From NCBI GenBank assembly GCA_009760885.1, contig CM019721.1, positions 21,073,639-21,137,638 on the forward strand: a stretch of DNA of 64,000 nt, given 5' to 3'. Origin of the DNA: Achatina immaculata (taxonomy: Eukaryota > Mollusca > Gastropoda > Stylommatophora > Achatinidae). The position numbers and the translations under genes were made by a program. Under the pieces are notes generated by a model. It ran no database searches. It had not been told where the DNA came from and worked only from the letters and a program-made list of their open reading frames with translations. Of this stretch, positions 11,431-20,852 are shown in pieces; positions within the stretch are counted from its first letter, which is position 1; each line of letters starts with the position of its first letter.

Positions 11431-12318
11431 GAGAGTTTAACATGAATCTATATTTAGCCTTTATAGATTACTCAAAATGTAGACAAAGAATATTACGATG
11501 CCATAACAGTTGGAGGTTATGAAATACCAGAGATTAGATATGCTGATGACACAGTATTGCTGTCCACAACACAAGAAGGAATGGAAAAACTAATTATGTC
11601 AGTCCGCAAGAACAGCGAAGAGCAGAACCTCTATCTTAATGCAAAGAAAACTAAAGTGATGACAACTGACAAAACAAACAAGGCAACTGAAATATGTATC
11701 AGTGAGGAAAAACTGGAAGAAGTGGAGAGTTTTGAATATCTTGGATCACTACTAACTAATAATGGAGATACAATGTGGGAAATTAAAAGGAGGACATCTA
11801 TTGCTCTTCAGAAAGTAAAACAAATAAAGAATCTGTGGAGAGGAGCAGACAGAACCACAAAAATAAGATTTTTAAGGGCATGCATCTTTCCCATCGCAAC
11901 ATATGCCTGTGAGACCTGGACACTTAACAAAACAGCTGAGAAGCACATAAATGCCTTTGAATGTAAATGCTATAGAAGAGTTCTCCAAATATCGTGGACA
12001 CAAAAAAGAACAAATATATCTATACTACAAGAGCTTAATATTGAAGAAGGCTGGCTAGTAAAGAGGATTAAAGAGAGAAAACTTAAATATTTTGGCCACA
12101 TTAAACGTCATGATAATTTAGAGAAGACCGTATTGGAAGGATACATAATGGGAAAAAGAAAAAGAGGAAGACCGAAACGAAGATGGCTGCAAGACATCGT
12201 TGATGATCTGGAAATGGATGCAGCAGCAGCAGGCCATCTTGCTCACAACCGAGAGGCCTACAGGAGTGCTGTTTGGGATGCAAAGTTCCGCAAGGGACAT
12301 GCAAAGGAATGAATGAAA
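11431..12318 (+). mobile_element. LINE family C, copy 1 with internal deletion
   Basis: This is an RTE-like RT fragment. It starts NLYLAFIDYSK, then jumps directly to the region before the catalytic box (DKEYYDAITVGGYEIPEIRY), which removes the rest of the FIDYSKAFD block and the fingers. YADD is intact at 11539-11550. The frame then stays open for about 250 residues to the stop at 12310: LNAKKTKVMTT, ESFEYLGSLLTNNGDT, ACETWTLNKTAEKHINAFEC, RGRPKRRWLQDIVDDLEMDA. The 3' end is a GAAT-type repeat. Confidence 0.88.
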
Positions 12319-13385
12319 GATTACTCAAAGGCATTTGACTGTGTACAACACCAGAAACTTTGAGAATAAATGCCAGCACATTTGATACAATTAACATCAC
12401 TGCTGTAACTAGACCAACAAGCAGCAGTAAGAATAAATGGTGAAACAACAACTTGGTTTGACATAAAACAAGGGGTCTGTCAGTGGTGCATATTGTCGCC
12501 TTATTTAACTTGTATCCTGAAAGTATAATGAGGAATATTAGAGAAGATGTAGACAAAGAATACTACAATGCCATAACAATTGGAGGTTATGAAATACCAG
12601 AGATTAGATATGACACAGTATTACTGTCCACAACACAAAAAGGAATGGAAAAACTAATTATGTCAGTCCGTAAGAATAGTGAAGAGCAAAACCTCTATCT
12701 TAATGCTAAGAGAAAACTAAATTGATGACAACAGATAAAACAAATAAGGCAGCTGAAATATGTATCAATGAGGAAAAACTGGAAGAAGTGGAGAGTTTTG
12801 AATATCTTGGATCACTGCTAACTAATAATAGAGATACAATGAGGGAAATTAAAAGGAAGACATCTATCGCTCTTCAGAAAGTAAAAAAAAATAAAGAATC
12901 TGTGAAGAGGAACAGACAGAACTTCAAAAATAAGATTTTTAAGGGCATGCATTTTTCCCATCGCAACATATGCCTGTGAGACCTGGGCACTTAACAAAAC
13001 AGCTGAGAAACACATAGATGCCCTTGAATGTAAATGCTACAGAAGAATTCTTCAAATATCATGGACACAAAAAAGAACAAATATATCCATACTACGAGAA
13101 ATTAATATTGAAAAAGACTAGCTTGTAAAGAGTATTAAACAAAGAAAACTTAAATATTTTGGACACATTAAACGTCATGATAATCTAGAGAAAACCGTTT
13201 TGGAAGGGTACATAATAGGAAAAAGAAAAAGAGGAAGATCAAGGCGAAGATGGCAGCAGGACATCGTTGATGATCTGCAGATGGATGCATCAACAGCAGG
13301 GCATCTTGCTCACAACTGAGAGGCCTACAAGAGTGCTGTTAGGGAGGCAAAGTTCTGCAAGGGACATGCAAATGAATGAATGAAT
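12319..13385 (+). mobile_element. LINE family C, copy 2 (many lesions)
   Basis: This starts at GATTACTCAAAGGCATTTGA, the exact place where copy 1 has its deletion break, and runs to a (GAAT)n tail at 13370-13385. It has several frameshifts and stops (for example near 12360, 12530, 12610 and 12720). The catalytic YADD is damaged: two codons are missing at about 12610, leaving RYDTVLL. Two copies head to tail with matching breakpoints suggest unequal recombination. Confidence 0.85.
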
Positions 13386-13689
13386 GAATATCTTCTCTAT
13401 TTTTTATTGTTGTATGATTGCTCTTGCAAGCTTTATTGTTATATATATTCTCTTATATTTATTTATTGTTATATATATTCTCTTATATTTATTTATTTTT
13501 ATATATATTCTCTTATATTTATCATTATATATATCTTCTCTTACATTTGTTTATTGTTATATATCATCTCTTATATTCTTTATTGTTATATGAGTGCTCT
13601 TGGAAGCTTTATTGTAACATATTTATTTATTGTTATATATTTTCTCTTATATTTATTTATTATAAATAACAATCTCTTTAACATTCTTT
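13386..13689. repeat. AT-rich 29-30-bp array, block 1
   Basis: Tandem copies of TCTTATATTTATTTATTG plus TTATATATCT. Overlapping Ile/Tyr/Leu-rich open frames arise from the composition and are not genes. Confidence 0.85.
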
Positions 13690-14146
13690 TCCATTACCCC
13701 ATATTTATCCACTATGCTGCCTAAATATGTGAAATACTCTACTTCCTCAGTTGGCACTCCCTCAATTATCATGAGGCTATTGCTTGCACTATTACCTTTC
13801 ATTATCTTTGTTTTTTGTCTTTTTTTTTTTATAGTTTCAGTTTCGCTGAATTCTTCCTTAAGATCTGAAGTTTCTATTACATTTGTGTGTGGCTGTGTGC
13901 CATATCATCTGAGAAGTCAAGATCTTCAAATTGGTTCCACAGTGTCCATTGTATCCCATTTCTTTTCCTTTGTGTGGTAGTTTTTATGATCCAATAATTT
14001 GCTAGGAAAAATAGTAATGGTGATAGCAAACATTCCTGCCACACACCTGTTTCCACTTTAAACTTTCTGTGAGAGTTCCTCTATGTGCGATTCTACAAGT
14101 TGTTCCTTCATATATGGTCTTTGTAAGCTTCGTTATCTTTGTTAAA
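13690..14146 (-). mobile_element. LINE family E, inverted 5' segment
   Basis: Read on the minus strand this is the RT palm of another RTE-like element: TIYEGTTCRIAHRGTLTES, an FSDD-type box (LEDLDFSDDMA) near 13895-13930, then KTKIMK and EEVEYFTYLGSIVDKYG, ending EKNVKEI at 13690. Several frame changes are needed. The next residues expected in the element are found directly beyond 14147, but on the opposite strand. See the twin-priming finding. Confidence 0.75.
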
Positions 14147-14636
14147 GCTAGAATAACCAAGGCCAGGACAGCATTTATCCAACTTAACAAAATATGGTCA
14201 TCTAAGAACATCAAAACAAGAACCAAAATTAGGCTTTAAAATACAAACATAAAGACTGTCCTGCTATATGACCAAGACAATACAACAGAGGATACAAACA
14301 TTCATGAACTACTGCTTGAGCAGAATTTTAAACATTAAATTGTAGGACAAGATCAGGAATGAGGAGGTCTGGGAAAGGGCAGGACAAGAACCTATGAACC
14401 TACAAATCATATCTAGGAAGCAGAGGTGGATTGGCCACACTCTGAGGAAACCCAATACCAGCATAGCAAGATTATTATATTATTTCTTGGAGAAGAGAAA
14501 TTATCACGGTGCTCAGAAACAAGGGAAGGAAGTAGATAATAATTTCAAGAACAAGGATGACTGAGAACCATTATCTGTGGCCTATGCTCTCAAGGGACTG
14601 AATGGCAATGATGATGATGATGATGATGATATATCT
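14147..14636 (+). mobile_element. LINE family E, 3' segment with (GAT)n tail
   Basis: This plus-strand C-terminal domain begins ARITKARTAFIQLNKIWSS and includes TRTKIRL and a WIGHTLRKP-like stretch near 14425-14450. It ends with CSQGTEW and GATGATGATGATGATGAT (about 14608-14632). It is broken by many stops. It continues precisely where the inverted segment stops. Confidence 0.78.
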
Positions 14637-15160
14637 TCTTTTATATGTATTTATTTTTACATATCTTATATTTATTTATTGTTATATAGCTTCTCTTATA
14701 TTTATTTATTGTTATATATCTTCTCCTATATTTATAGTTTTATATTCTCTTATATTTATTTATCAGTATATATCTTTTCTTATATTTATTTAATGTTATA
14801 TATCTTTTCTTATATTATAATATATTTTATATTTATTTATTGTTTTATATCTTCTCTTATGTTTATTTATTGTTCTATATTTTCTCTTATATTTATTTAT
14901 CATTATATATCTTCTCTTTCAATTATTTATTGTTAAGTAGATTCTCTTATATTTATTTATTGTTATATATTTCCTCTTACATTTATGTACTGTTATATAT
15001 CAATTCTCATATTTCTTATTGTTATAAATCTTCTCTTATATTTTTTTTTATATGTCAGCTCTATCATTATTTTACATGTCTTCTATTTTGCTCTTCATTG
15101 TTATTTGTCATCTCTTACATTCTGTAATGTTACATGTCTTCAGTTTTAATGTTACGTATC
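14637..15160. repeat. AT-rich 29-30-bp array, block 2
   Basis: This continues the array of 13386-13689 on the other side of LINE E. Units become more diverged toward 15160. Frames rich in Ile/Tyr/Leu are by-products. Confidence 0.85.
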
Positions 15161-15489
15161 ATCTCACACATTACTTTTTGTTAGGTATCAAATCTTAATC
15201 TTTGCTGTCCTTTCAATGACTTAAAATTTTACAAGTTTTCTCCTCCTCTTGTCATTTCTTTTTATTTGTCTCTCAGTTCCTCATATATGCATTACATTTC
15301 ACTCAGTTACTCATGCATGTATTAGGTGATAATGAATGTATTAGTTATTCATGTCTGTACGAATTACTCATGCATGTATAAGTTATTCATGCATGTATTA
15401 GTTGACACTGAATGTATTAGTTAATCATGTTTGTATTAGTTAATCATTGACTGTTACACATGCATGTATTAGTTATTCCTACATGTATT
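15161..15489. repeat. Degenerate TGTATTAGTTATTCATG repeats
   Basis: The first half is low-complexity T-rich sequence with no gene that I recognise. From about 15290 there are diverged copies of a 17-22-bp motif (TGTATTAGTTATTCATG), related to the arrays at 15955-20460. Confidence 0.7.
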
Positions 15490-15780
15490 AGAAATGAGAC
15501 ACTCTAGCAAGAAACATTCTAGCAACACATACACAACAATGAGACACTCTAGCAAGAGACATTCTAGCAACACAACAATGAGACAGTCTAGCAAGAAGCA
15601 TTCTAGCAACACATACAAAACAATGAGACACTCTAGCAAGAAGCATTCTAGCAACACAACAATGAGACACTCTAGCAAGAAGCATTCTAGCAACACATAC
15701 ACAACAATGAGACACTCTAGCAAGAGACATTCAAGCAAAACATACACAACAATGAGACACTATAGCAAGAAACAAAACAA
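15490..15780. repeat. 45-bp minisatellite, block 2
   Basis: This is the same 45-bp unit as 8041-8267, with a shortened variant lacking CATACA. Open frames on both strands are by-products. Its right end fuses to a 25-bp scrap of LINE family C (about 15774-15798). Confidence 0.9.
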
Positions 15781-15800
15781 ATAAGGCAGCTGAAATATAA

Positions 15801-15955
15801 TAATATGATCATAGTTGGGGATGATAAGGATGAAAAGGTAATAGTTGGGGATGGTAAGGGTGAAAAGGTAATAGTTGAGGATGATAAGGACAAAAAGGCA
15901 ATAGTTGGGGATGATAAGGATGTAAAGGTAATAGCTGGGGATGATAAGGAGTTGC
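15801..15955. repeat. 30-bp minisatellite, block 3 (5 units)
   Basis: This is the same GGGGATGATAAGGA-type unit as at 3283 and 6776, here more diverged (for example GGTAAGGGTG). It lies between the LINE C scrap and the 56-bp array. Confidence 0.88.
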
Positions 15956-17411
15956 TCATGCCTGTATTAGTTACTAATGTCTCTTTTAGTTACTCATGCT
16001 TGTATTAGTTACTCATGTCTCTTTTAGTTACTCATGCTTGTATTAGTTACTCATGTCTATATTAGTCTCTCACGGCTGTATTAGTTAAGCATACCAGTAT
16101 TATTTACTCTAACCTTTATAAGTTATCATGGCTGTATTAGTTAGGAATGCCAGTATTATTTATTCTAAGCTGTATAAGTTACTCATGACTGTATTAGTTA
16201 AGCATACCAGTATTATTTACTCTAACATACAAGTATTATTTACTCTAACCTGTATAAGTTACTCATGCCTGTATTAGTTAAGCATACAAGTATTATTTAC
16301 TCTAACATACAAGTATTATTACCCTAACCTGTATAAGTTACTCATGCTTGTATTAGTTAAGCATACCAGTATTATTTACTCTAACCTGTATAAGTTATCA
16401 TGGCTGTATTAGTTAAGCATACCAGTATTATTTACTCTAACCTGTATAAGTTATCATGACTGTATTAGTTAAGCATACCAGTATTATTTACTCTAACCTG
16501 TATAAGTTATCATGGCCGTATTAGTTAGGAATGCCAGTATTATTTACTCTAACCTGTATAAGTTACTCATGACTGTATTAGTTAAGCATATCAGTATTAT
16601 TTACTCTAACCTTTATAAGTTATCATGGCTGTATTAGTTAGGAATGCCAGTATTATTTACTCTAACCTTTATAAGTTACTCATGACTGTATTAGTTAAGC
16701 ATACCAGTATTATTTATTCTAACCTTTATAAGTTATCATGACTGTATTAGTTAAGCATACCAGTATTATTTATTCTAACCTTTATAAGTTACTCATGACT
16801 GTATTAGTTAAGCATACCAGTATTATTTATTCTAACCTTTATAAGTTATCATGACTGTATTAGTTAAGCATACCAGTATTATTTATTCTAACCTTTATAA
16901 GTAATCATGACTGTATTAGTTAAGCATATCAGTATTATTTACTCTAACCTTTATAAGTTATCATGACTGTATTAGTTAAGCATATCAGTATTATTTACTC
17001 TAACCTTTATAAGTTATCATGACTGTATTAGTTAAGCATATCAGTATTATTTACTCTAACCTTTATAAGTTATCATGACTGTATTAGTTAAGCATATCAG
17101 TATTATTTACTCTAACCTTTATAAGTTACTCATGACTGTATTAGTTAAGCATACCAGTATTATTTACTCTAACCTTTATAAGTTATCATGACTGTATTAG
17201 TTAAGCATATCAGTATTATTTACTCTAACCTTTATAAGTTACTCATGACTGTATTAGTTAAGCATACCAGTATTATTTACTCTAACCTTTATAAGTTATC
17301 ATGACTGTATTAGTTAAGCATACCAGTATTATTTACTCTAACCTTTATAAGTTACCACGGCTGTATTAGTTAGGCATGCCAGTATTATTTACTCTAACCT
17401 GTATAAGTTAC
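15956..17411. repeat. 56-bp minisatellite, left part
   Basis: The unit is 56-57 bp, containing AAGCATACCAGTATTATTTA, then CTCTAACCTTTATAAGTTA and TCATGACTGTATTAGTT. About 25 units. The array is split by LINE D at 17412 and resumes at 19101. Confidence 0.92.
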
Positions 17412-19100
17412 AGTAAGGACACAAAATGGACAACTGGTCAGTGGAGAAAGAGAAAAAATTGAAAGATGGAGGGAACACTTTAACACCCTACTAAACAGAA
17501 CACAAGCAGCACAAACAATAGACATACCTGAAACAAAAATGGAACTAAACATCAATACAGGACCAATAACAATAAGTGAAGTAAAGGAGGCGATAAAGAA
17601 GCTAAAATCAGACAGGGCACCAGGTGAAGATGAAGTGACTGCTGAGATGTTGAAAGTAGAAGAAACAGAAACACCAAAACAACTTTGCTGGATATTACAA
17701 CAAATTTGGGATCTAGAAAAAGCCCCAGAGGAGTGGAAAACTGTGCTTATAGTAAAACTACCAAAGAAGGGTGACCTCAGAGATTGCGGGAACTGGAGAG
17801 GCATTACCCTACTGCCACTCACCAGTAAAGTATTTTGCAGAATAATCATCAACAGAATTGTACCACCACTTGAGGAAACACTTCGGAAAGAGCAGGCAGG
17901 ATTTAGGAAAGGAAGATCATGCATAGACCATATATTTGTACTTAGACAAATATTAGAACAGGCAAATGAGTGGCATAGCACAACATATGCATTATTCATA
18001 GATTTTGAGAAAGCCTTTGACAGTGTCAACAGAGATGCACTGTGGAAAATCCTAAGATGGCATGGGCTCCCACATAAGATAGTAAATGTAATCAAAGCCC
18101 TATATAAGGATTTTCAGTGCAAAGTGATCTGTGGAGAACATACCTCCAGCAGCTTTAGGGTACAAACAGGCGTGAAACAGGGATGTGTACTATCACCAAC
18201 ATTATTTATCTTGGCAGTAGACTGGTTAATGAAGGAGGCAACATCAGACAAACGCAGAGGATTACAATGGACCCTTGACACAGTACTGGAGGACCTTGAC
18301 TTTGCGGACAACATTTGTCTATTATCAAGCAGTCACAAAGATATGCAGGATAAAATAAACAAGCTAACTCAGAATGCAAACAACATATGACTAAAGAGCA
18401 ACGTAGGAAAGATAAAGTTAATGAAGCAAAATGTGAACAACAGAAATGTACTCAGATTAGATAGCAAGTTAGTGGAAGAGTTCAACGATTTTGTATACCT
18501 TTGCAGTAGAGTAGTAGAAAGTGGAGACAGCACAGAGGACATCAACAGCAGACTTACTAGAGCAAACCAGGCTTTTGCAGTGCTGCAGACTATACTGAAA
18601 TAAAAAAAACTAAGCATAAATATGAAAATCAGGATATTTAAGAGTAATGTTCTAAGTGTACTACTCTATTGAAGTGAATGCTGGAAAATCACCAAAACCA
18701 TAGAAAACAAGTTGAATTTTTTCCAGACTAAATGTTTATGAAGAATTAGAAAAATATTTTGGCCAAACACCATAAGAAATAACATATTATTGGCAGAAAT
18801 GCAGATGAAGCCACTGACAACAATTATTGAGGAAAGACGCTGGCGATGGTTGGGACATGTGCTCCGAATGACTGACAACTCACTACCAAAAATAGCACTA
18901 AGATGGACACCACAGGGGAACAGAAGTAAGGATATACCAAAAGAGACATGGAGAAGAACAACAGAAAGGATGTTGAGCAATAGAGGGCTCACCTGGGCAA
19001 GAGCAGAAAAAAAGGCGAAGGACAGGCTTTTGTGGAAAACCCTTATGGAAGCCCCATGTGCCCTGGGCACTTAAGGTTCAGAGAGAGAGAGATGGAGAGA
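17412..19100 (+). mobile_element. LINE family D, RT and C-terminal domain, (AG)n tail
   Basis: This is a 5'-truncated RTE-like element that keeps a single reading frame throughout. In order it shows an N-terminal linker (WREHFNTLLNRTQAAQ), SDRAPGEDEVTAEML, LPKKGDLRDCGNWRGITLLP, AGFRKGRSCIDHIFVLRQ, the intact FIDFEKAFDSV block (about 17997), TGVKQGCVLSPTLF, a catalytic box reading FADN instead of FADD (18301-18312), then WLGHVLRMTDNSLPK and KDRLLWKTLMEAPCALGT. Four in-frame stops (18388, 18601, 18670, 18739) and the lost aspartate make it inactive. It is flanked by GTATAAGTTAC at 17401-17411 and 19101-19111, a possible target duplication that the host array could also supply. Confidence 0.9.
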
Positions 19101-19690
19101 GTATAAGTTACTCATGCCTATATTAGTTAGGCATACGAGTATTATTTACTCTAACCTGTTTAAATTACTCATGGCTGTATTAGTTATTCATATCAGTATT
19201 ATTTACTCTAACCTGTATAAATTACTCATGACTATATTAGTTATTCATATCAGTATTATTTACTCTAACCTGTATAAATTACTCATGGCTGTATTAGTTA
19301 TTCATATCAGTATTATTTACTCTAACCTGTATAAATTACTCATGACTATATTAGTTATTCATATCAGTATTATTTACTCTAACCTGTATAAATTACTCAT
19401 GGCTGTATTAGTTATTCATATCAGTATTATTTACTCTAACCTGTATAAATTACTCATGGCTGTATTAGTTATTCATATCAGTATTATTTACTCTAACCTG
19501 TATAAATTACTCATGACTATATTAGTTATTCATATCAGTATTATTTACTCTAACCTGTATAAATTACTCATGGCTGTATTAGTTATTCATATCAGTATTA
19601 TTTACTCTAACCTGTATAAATTACTCATGGCTGTATTAGTTATTCATATCAGTATTATTTACTCTAACCTGTATAAGTTACTCATGGCTG
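19101..19690. repeat. 57-bp minisatellite, right part
   Basis: This continues the array of 15956-17411 in a homogenised 57-bp form. As 57 is divisible by 3, it produces a 221-aa frame with a 19-residue repeat (LLMAVLVIHISIIYSNLYK), which I regard as spurious. Units alternate GGCTGTATTAG and GACTATATTAG. Confidence 0.92.
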
Positions 19691-20470
19691 TATTAGTTGC
19701 TAATGCCTGTATAATAGTTGCTCATGACTATTATTTACTCATGCCTGTGTTAGTTACTCATGGCTGTATTAGTTGCTAATGCCTGTATAATAGTTGCTCA
19801 TGACTATTATTTACTCATGCCTGTGTTAGTTACTCATGGCTGTATTAGTTGCTAATGCCTGTATAATAGTTGCTCATGACTATTATTATACTCATGCCTG
19901 TGTTAGTTACTCATGGCTGTATTAGTTGCTAATGCCTGTATAATAGTTGCTCATGACTATTATATACTCATGCCTGTGTTAGTTACTCATGGCTGTATTA
20001 GTTGCTAATGCCTGTATAATAGTTGCTCATGACTATTATTTACTCATGCCTGTGTTAGTTACTCATGGCTGTATTAGTTGCTAATGCCTGTATAATAGTT
20101 GCTCATGACTATTATTTACTCATGCCTGTGTTAGTTACTCATGGCTGTATTAGTTGCTAGTGCCTGTATAATAGTTGCTCATGACTATTATTTACTCATG
20201 CCTGTGTTAGTTACTCATGGCTGTATTAGTTGCTAGTGCCTGTATAATAGTTGCTCATGACTATTATTTACTCATGCCTGTATTATTTACTCATGCCTGT
20301 ATTAATTTAAATATATCTGTATTACTTGCTCATGCCTTTATTAGTTACTGATGTCTGTTTTTGTTACATATGTCTTTATTAGTTTGTTATTGCTTTATTA
20401 GTTACTCCCACCTGTATTAATTTCTCATTCATGTATTACATTTCAATCACTAATGAGTACTTCTTCTTAA
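19691..20470. repeat. 76-bp minisatellite and degenerate tail
   Basis: The unit is 76 bp, with TTAGTTACTCATGGCTGTAT, TAGTTGCTAATGCC, TGTATAATAGTTGCTCATGA and CTATTATTTACTCATGCC. It has about eight near-identical copies to 20280, then diverged remnants. Identity between units is very high, so the expansion looks recent. Confidence 0.92.
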
Positions 20471-20478
20471 ATTGTTTT

Positions 20479-20495
20479 TTTATTTTTCCTTTATT
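20479..20495 (-). terminator. Poly(A) signals of the minus-strand receptor gene
   Basis: On the minus strand AATAAA overlaps the stop codon (20490-20495), and a second AATAAA follows at 20479-20484. This fits the 3' end of a transcript whose coding region ends at 20491. The 3' untranslated region would be very short or run into the 76-bp array. Confidence 0.5.
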
Positions 20496-20852
20496 CTGGA
20501 AGAGAGTTCTCTGATGTGATACTTTGCTCATCTGGGGTTCTTGGACTTTCTCCTAAGTGACTATATACTTGGGTTTGCTGTTTTCTCGCTGGAGATTGGA
20601 ATGAAGGTTCTGGTAGTGGGAGAAACATGTCATCTTTCAGACCAAGTTCATGAATGCGCTTCCTTTCAGCTTGAAAAGTATTCCTATTTTGTTTGATAAT
20701 TTCATGCTTTCTCTTCCTCACAATGTAGAGTACATGGTCCAGAAAGAGAGATAGTGCCCACAGCATTATACAGAGACAGATGAGTGACTCCCAGGCATAC
20801 AGAGTCAGAAGAATGTCTGGACTTCTTTCTGGCTTTTCTTCCTTCTGAAGGT
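20491..20852 (-). CDS. Terminal exon: membrane span and cytoplasmic tail of an Ig-type receptor
   Basis: On the minus strand an acceptor with a T-rich tract (TTTTTTTGTGTTTGATAG) precedes a 362-bp coding stretch ending in TAA at 20491. It starts in phase 1: the first two bases AC complete a Gly-type G from the previous exon to give Asp. The product begins DLQKEEKPERSPDILL, then has a hydrophobic segment of about 22 residues (SLICLCIMLWALSLFLDHVL). A strongly basic stop-transfer patch RKRKHEIIK follows, and then a tail of about 70 residues with a YSHL sorting-type motif and several Ser/Thr-Pro sites. There is no frameshift or internal stop. The base composition is unlike the flanking arrays. 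This looks like the C-terminus of a type I membrane protein. The family is not recognised by name; function is inferred from the upstream exons. Confidence 0.7.

Noticed and set aside
10945..12556. Minus-strand frames of 60 to 155 residues across LINE B and C
   Set aside because: They are antisense shadows of the plus-strand RT fragments.
13380..15127. Several Ile/Tyr/Leu-rich frames that resemble membrane proteins
   Set aside because: They come from an AT-rich TATTTATT array and overlap one another in all frames.
8041..15780. CRISPR array
   Set aside because: The repeats are contiguous minisatellites without unique spacers of constant size, and the DNA is eukaryotic.
17401..19111. Certain target-site duplications for LINEs inserted in arrays
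   Set aside because: The flanking matches (GTATAAGTTAC, ATATAAACATCA, ACTGAATACACAT) also occur in each unit of the host array, so they cannot be told from array sequence; only the 61082/61490 pair is in non-repetitive DNA.
19114..19779. A 221-residue frame with a 19-residue hydrophobic repeat
   Set aside because: It is a by-product of the 57-bp unit; the same array at 56 bp on the other side of LINE D is not open.
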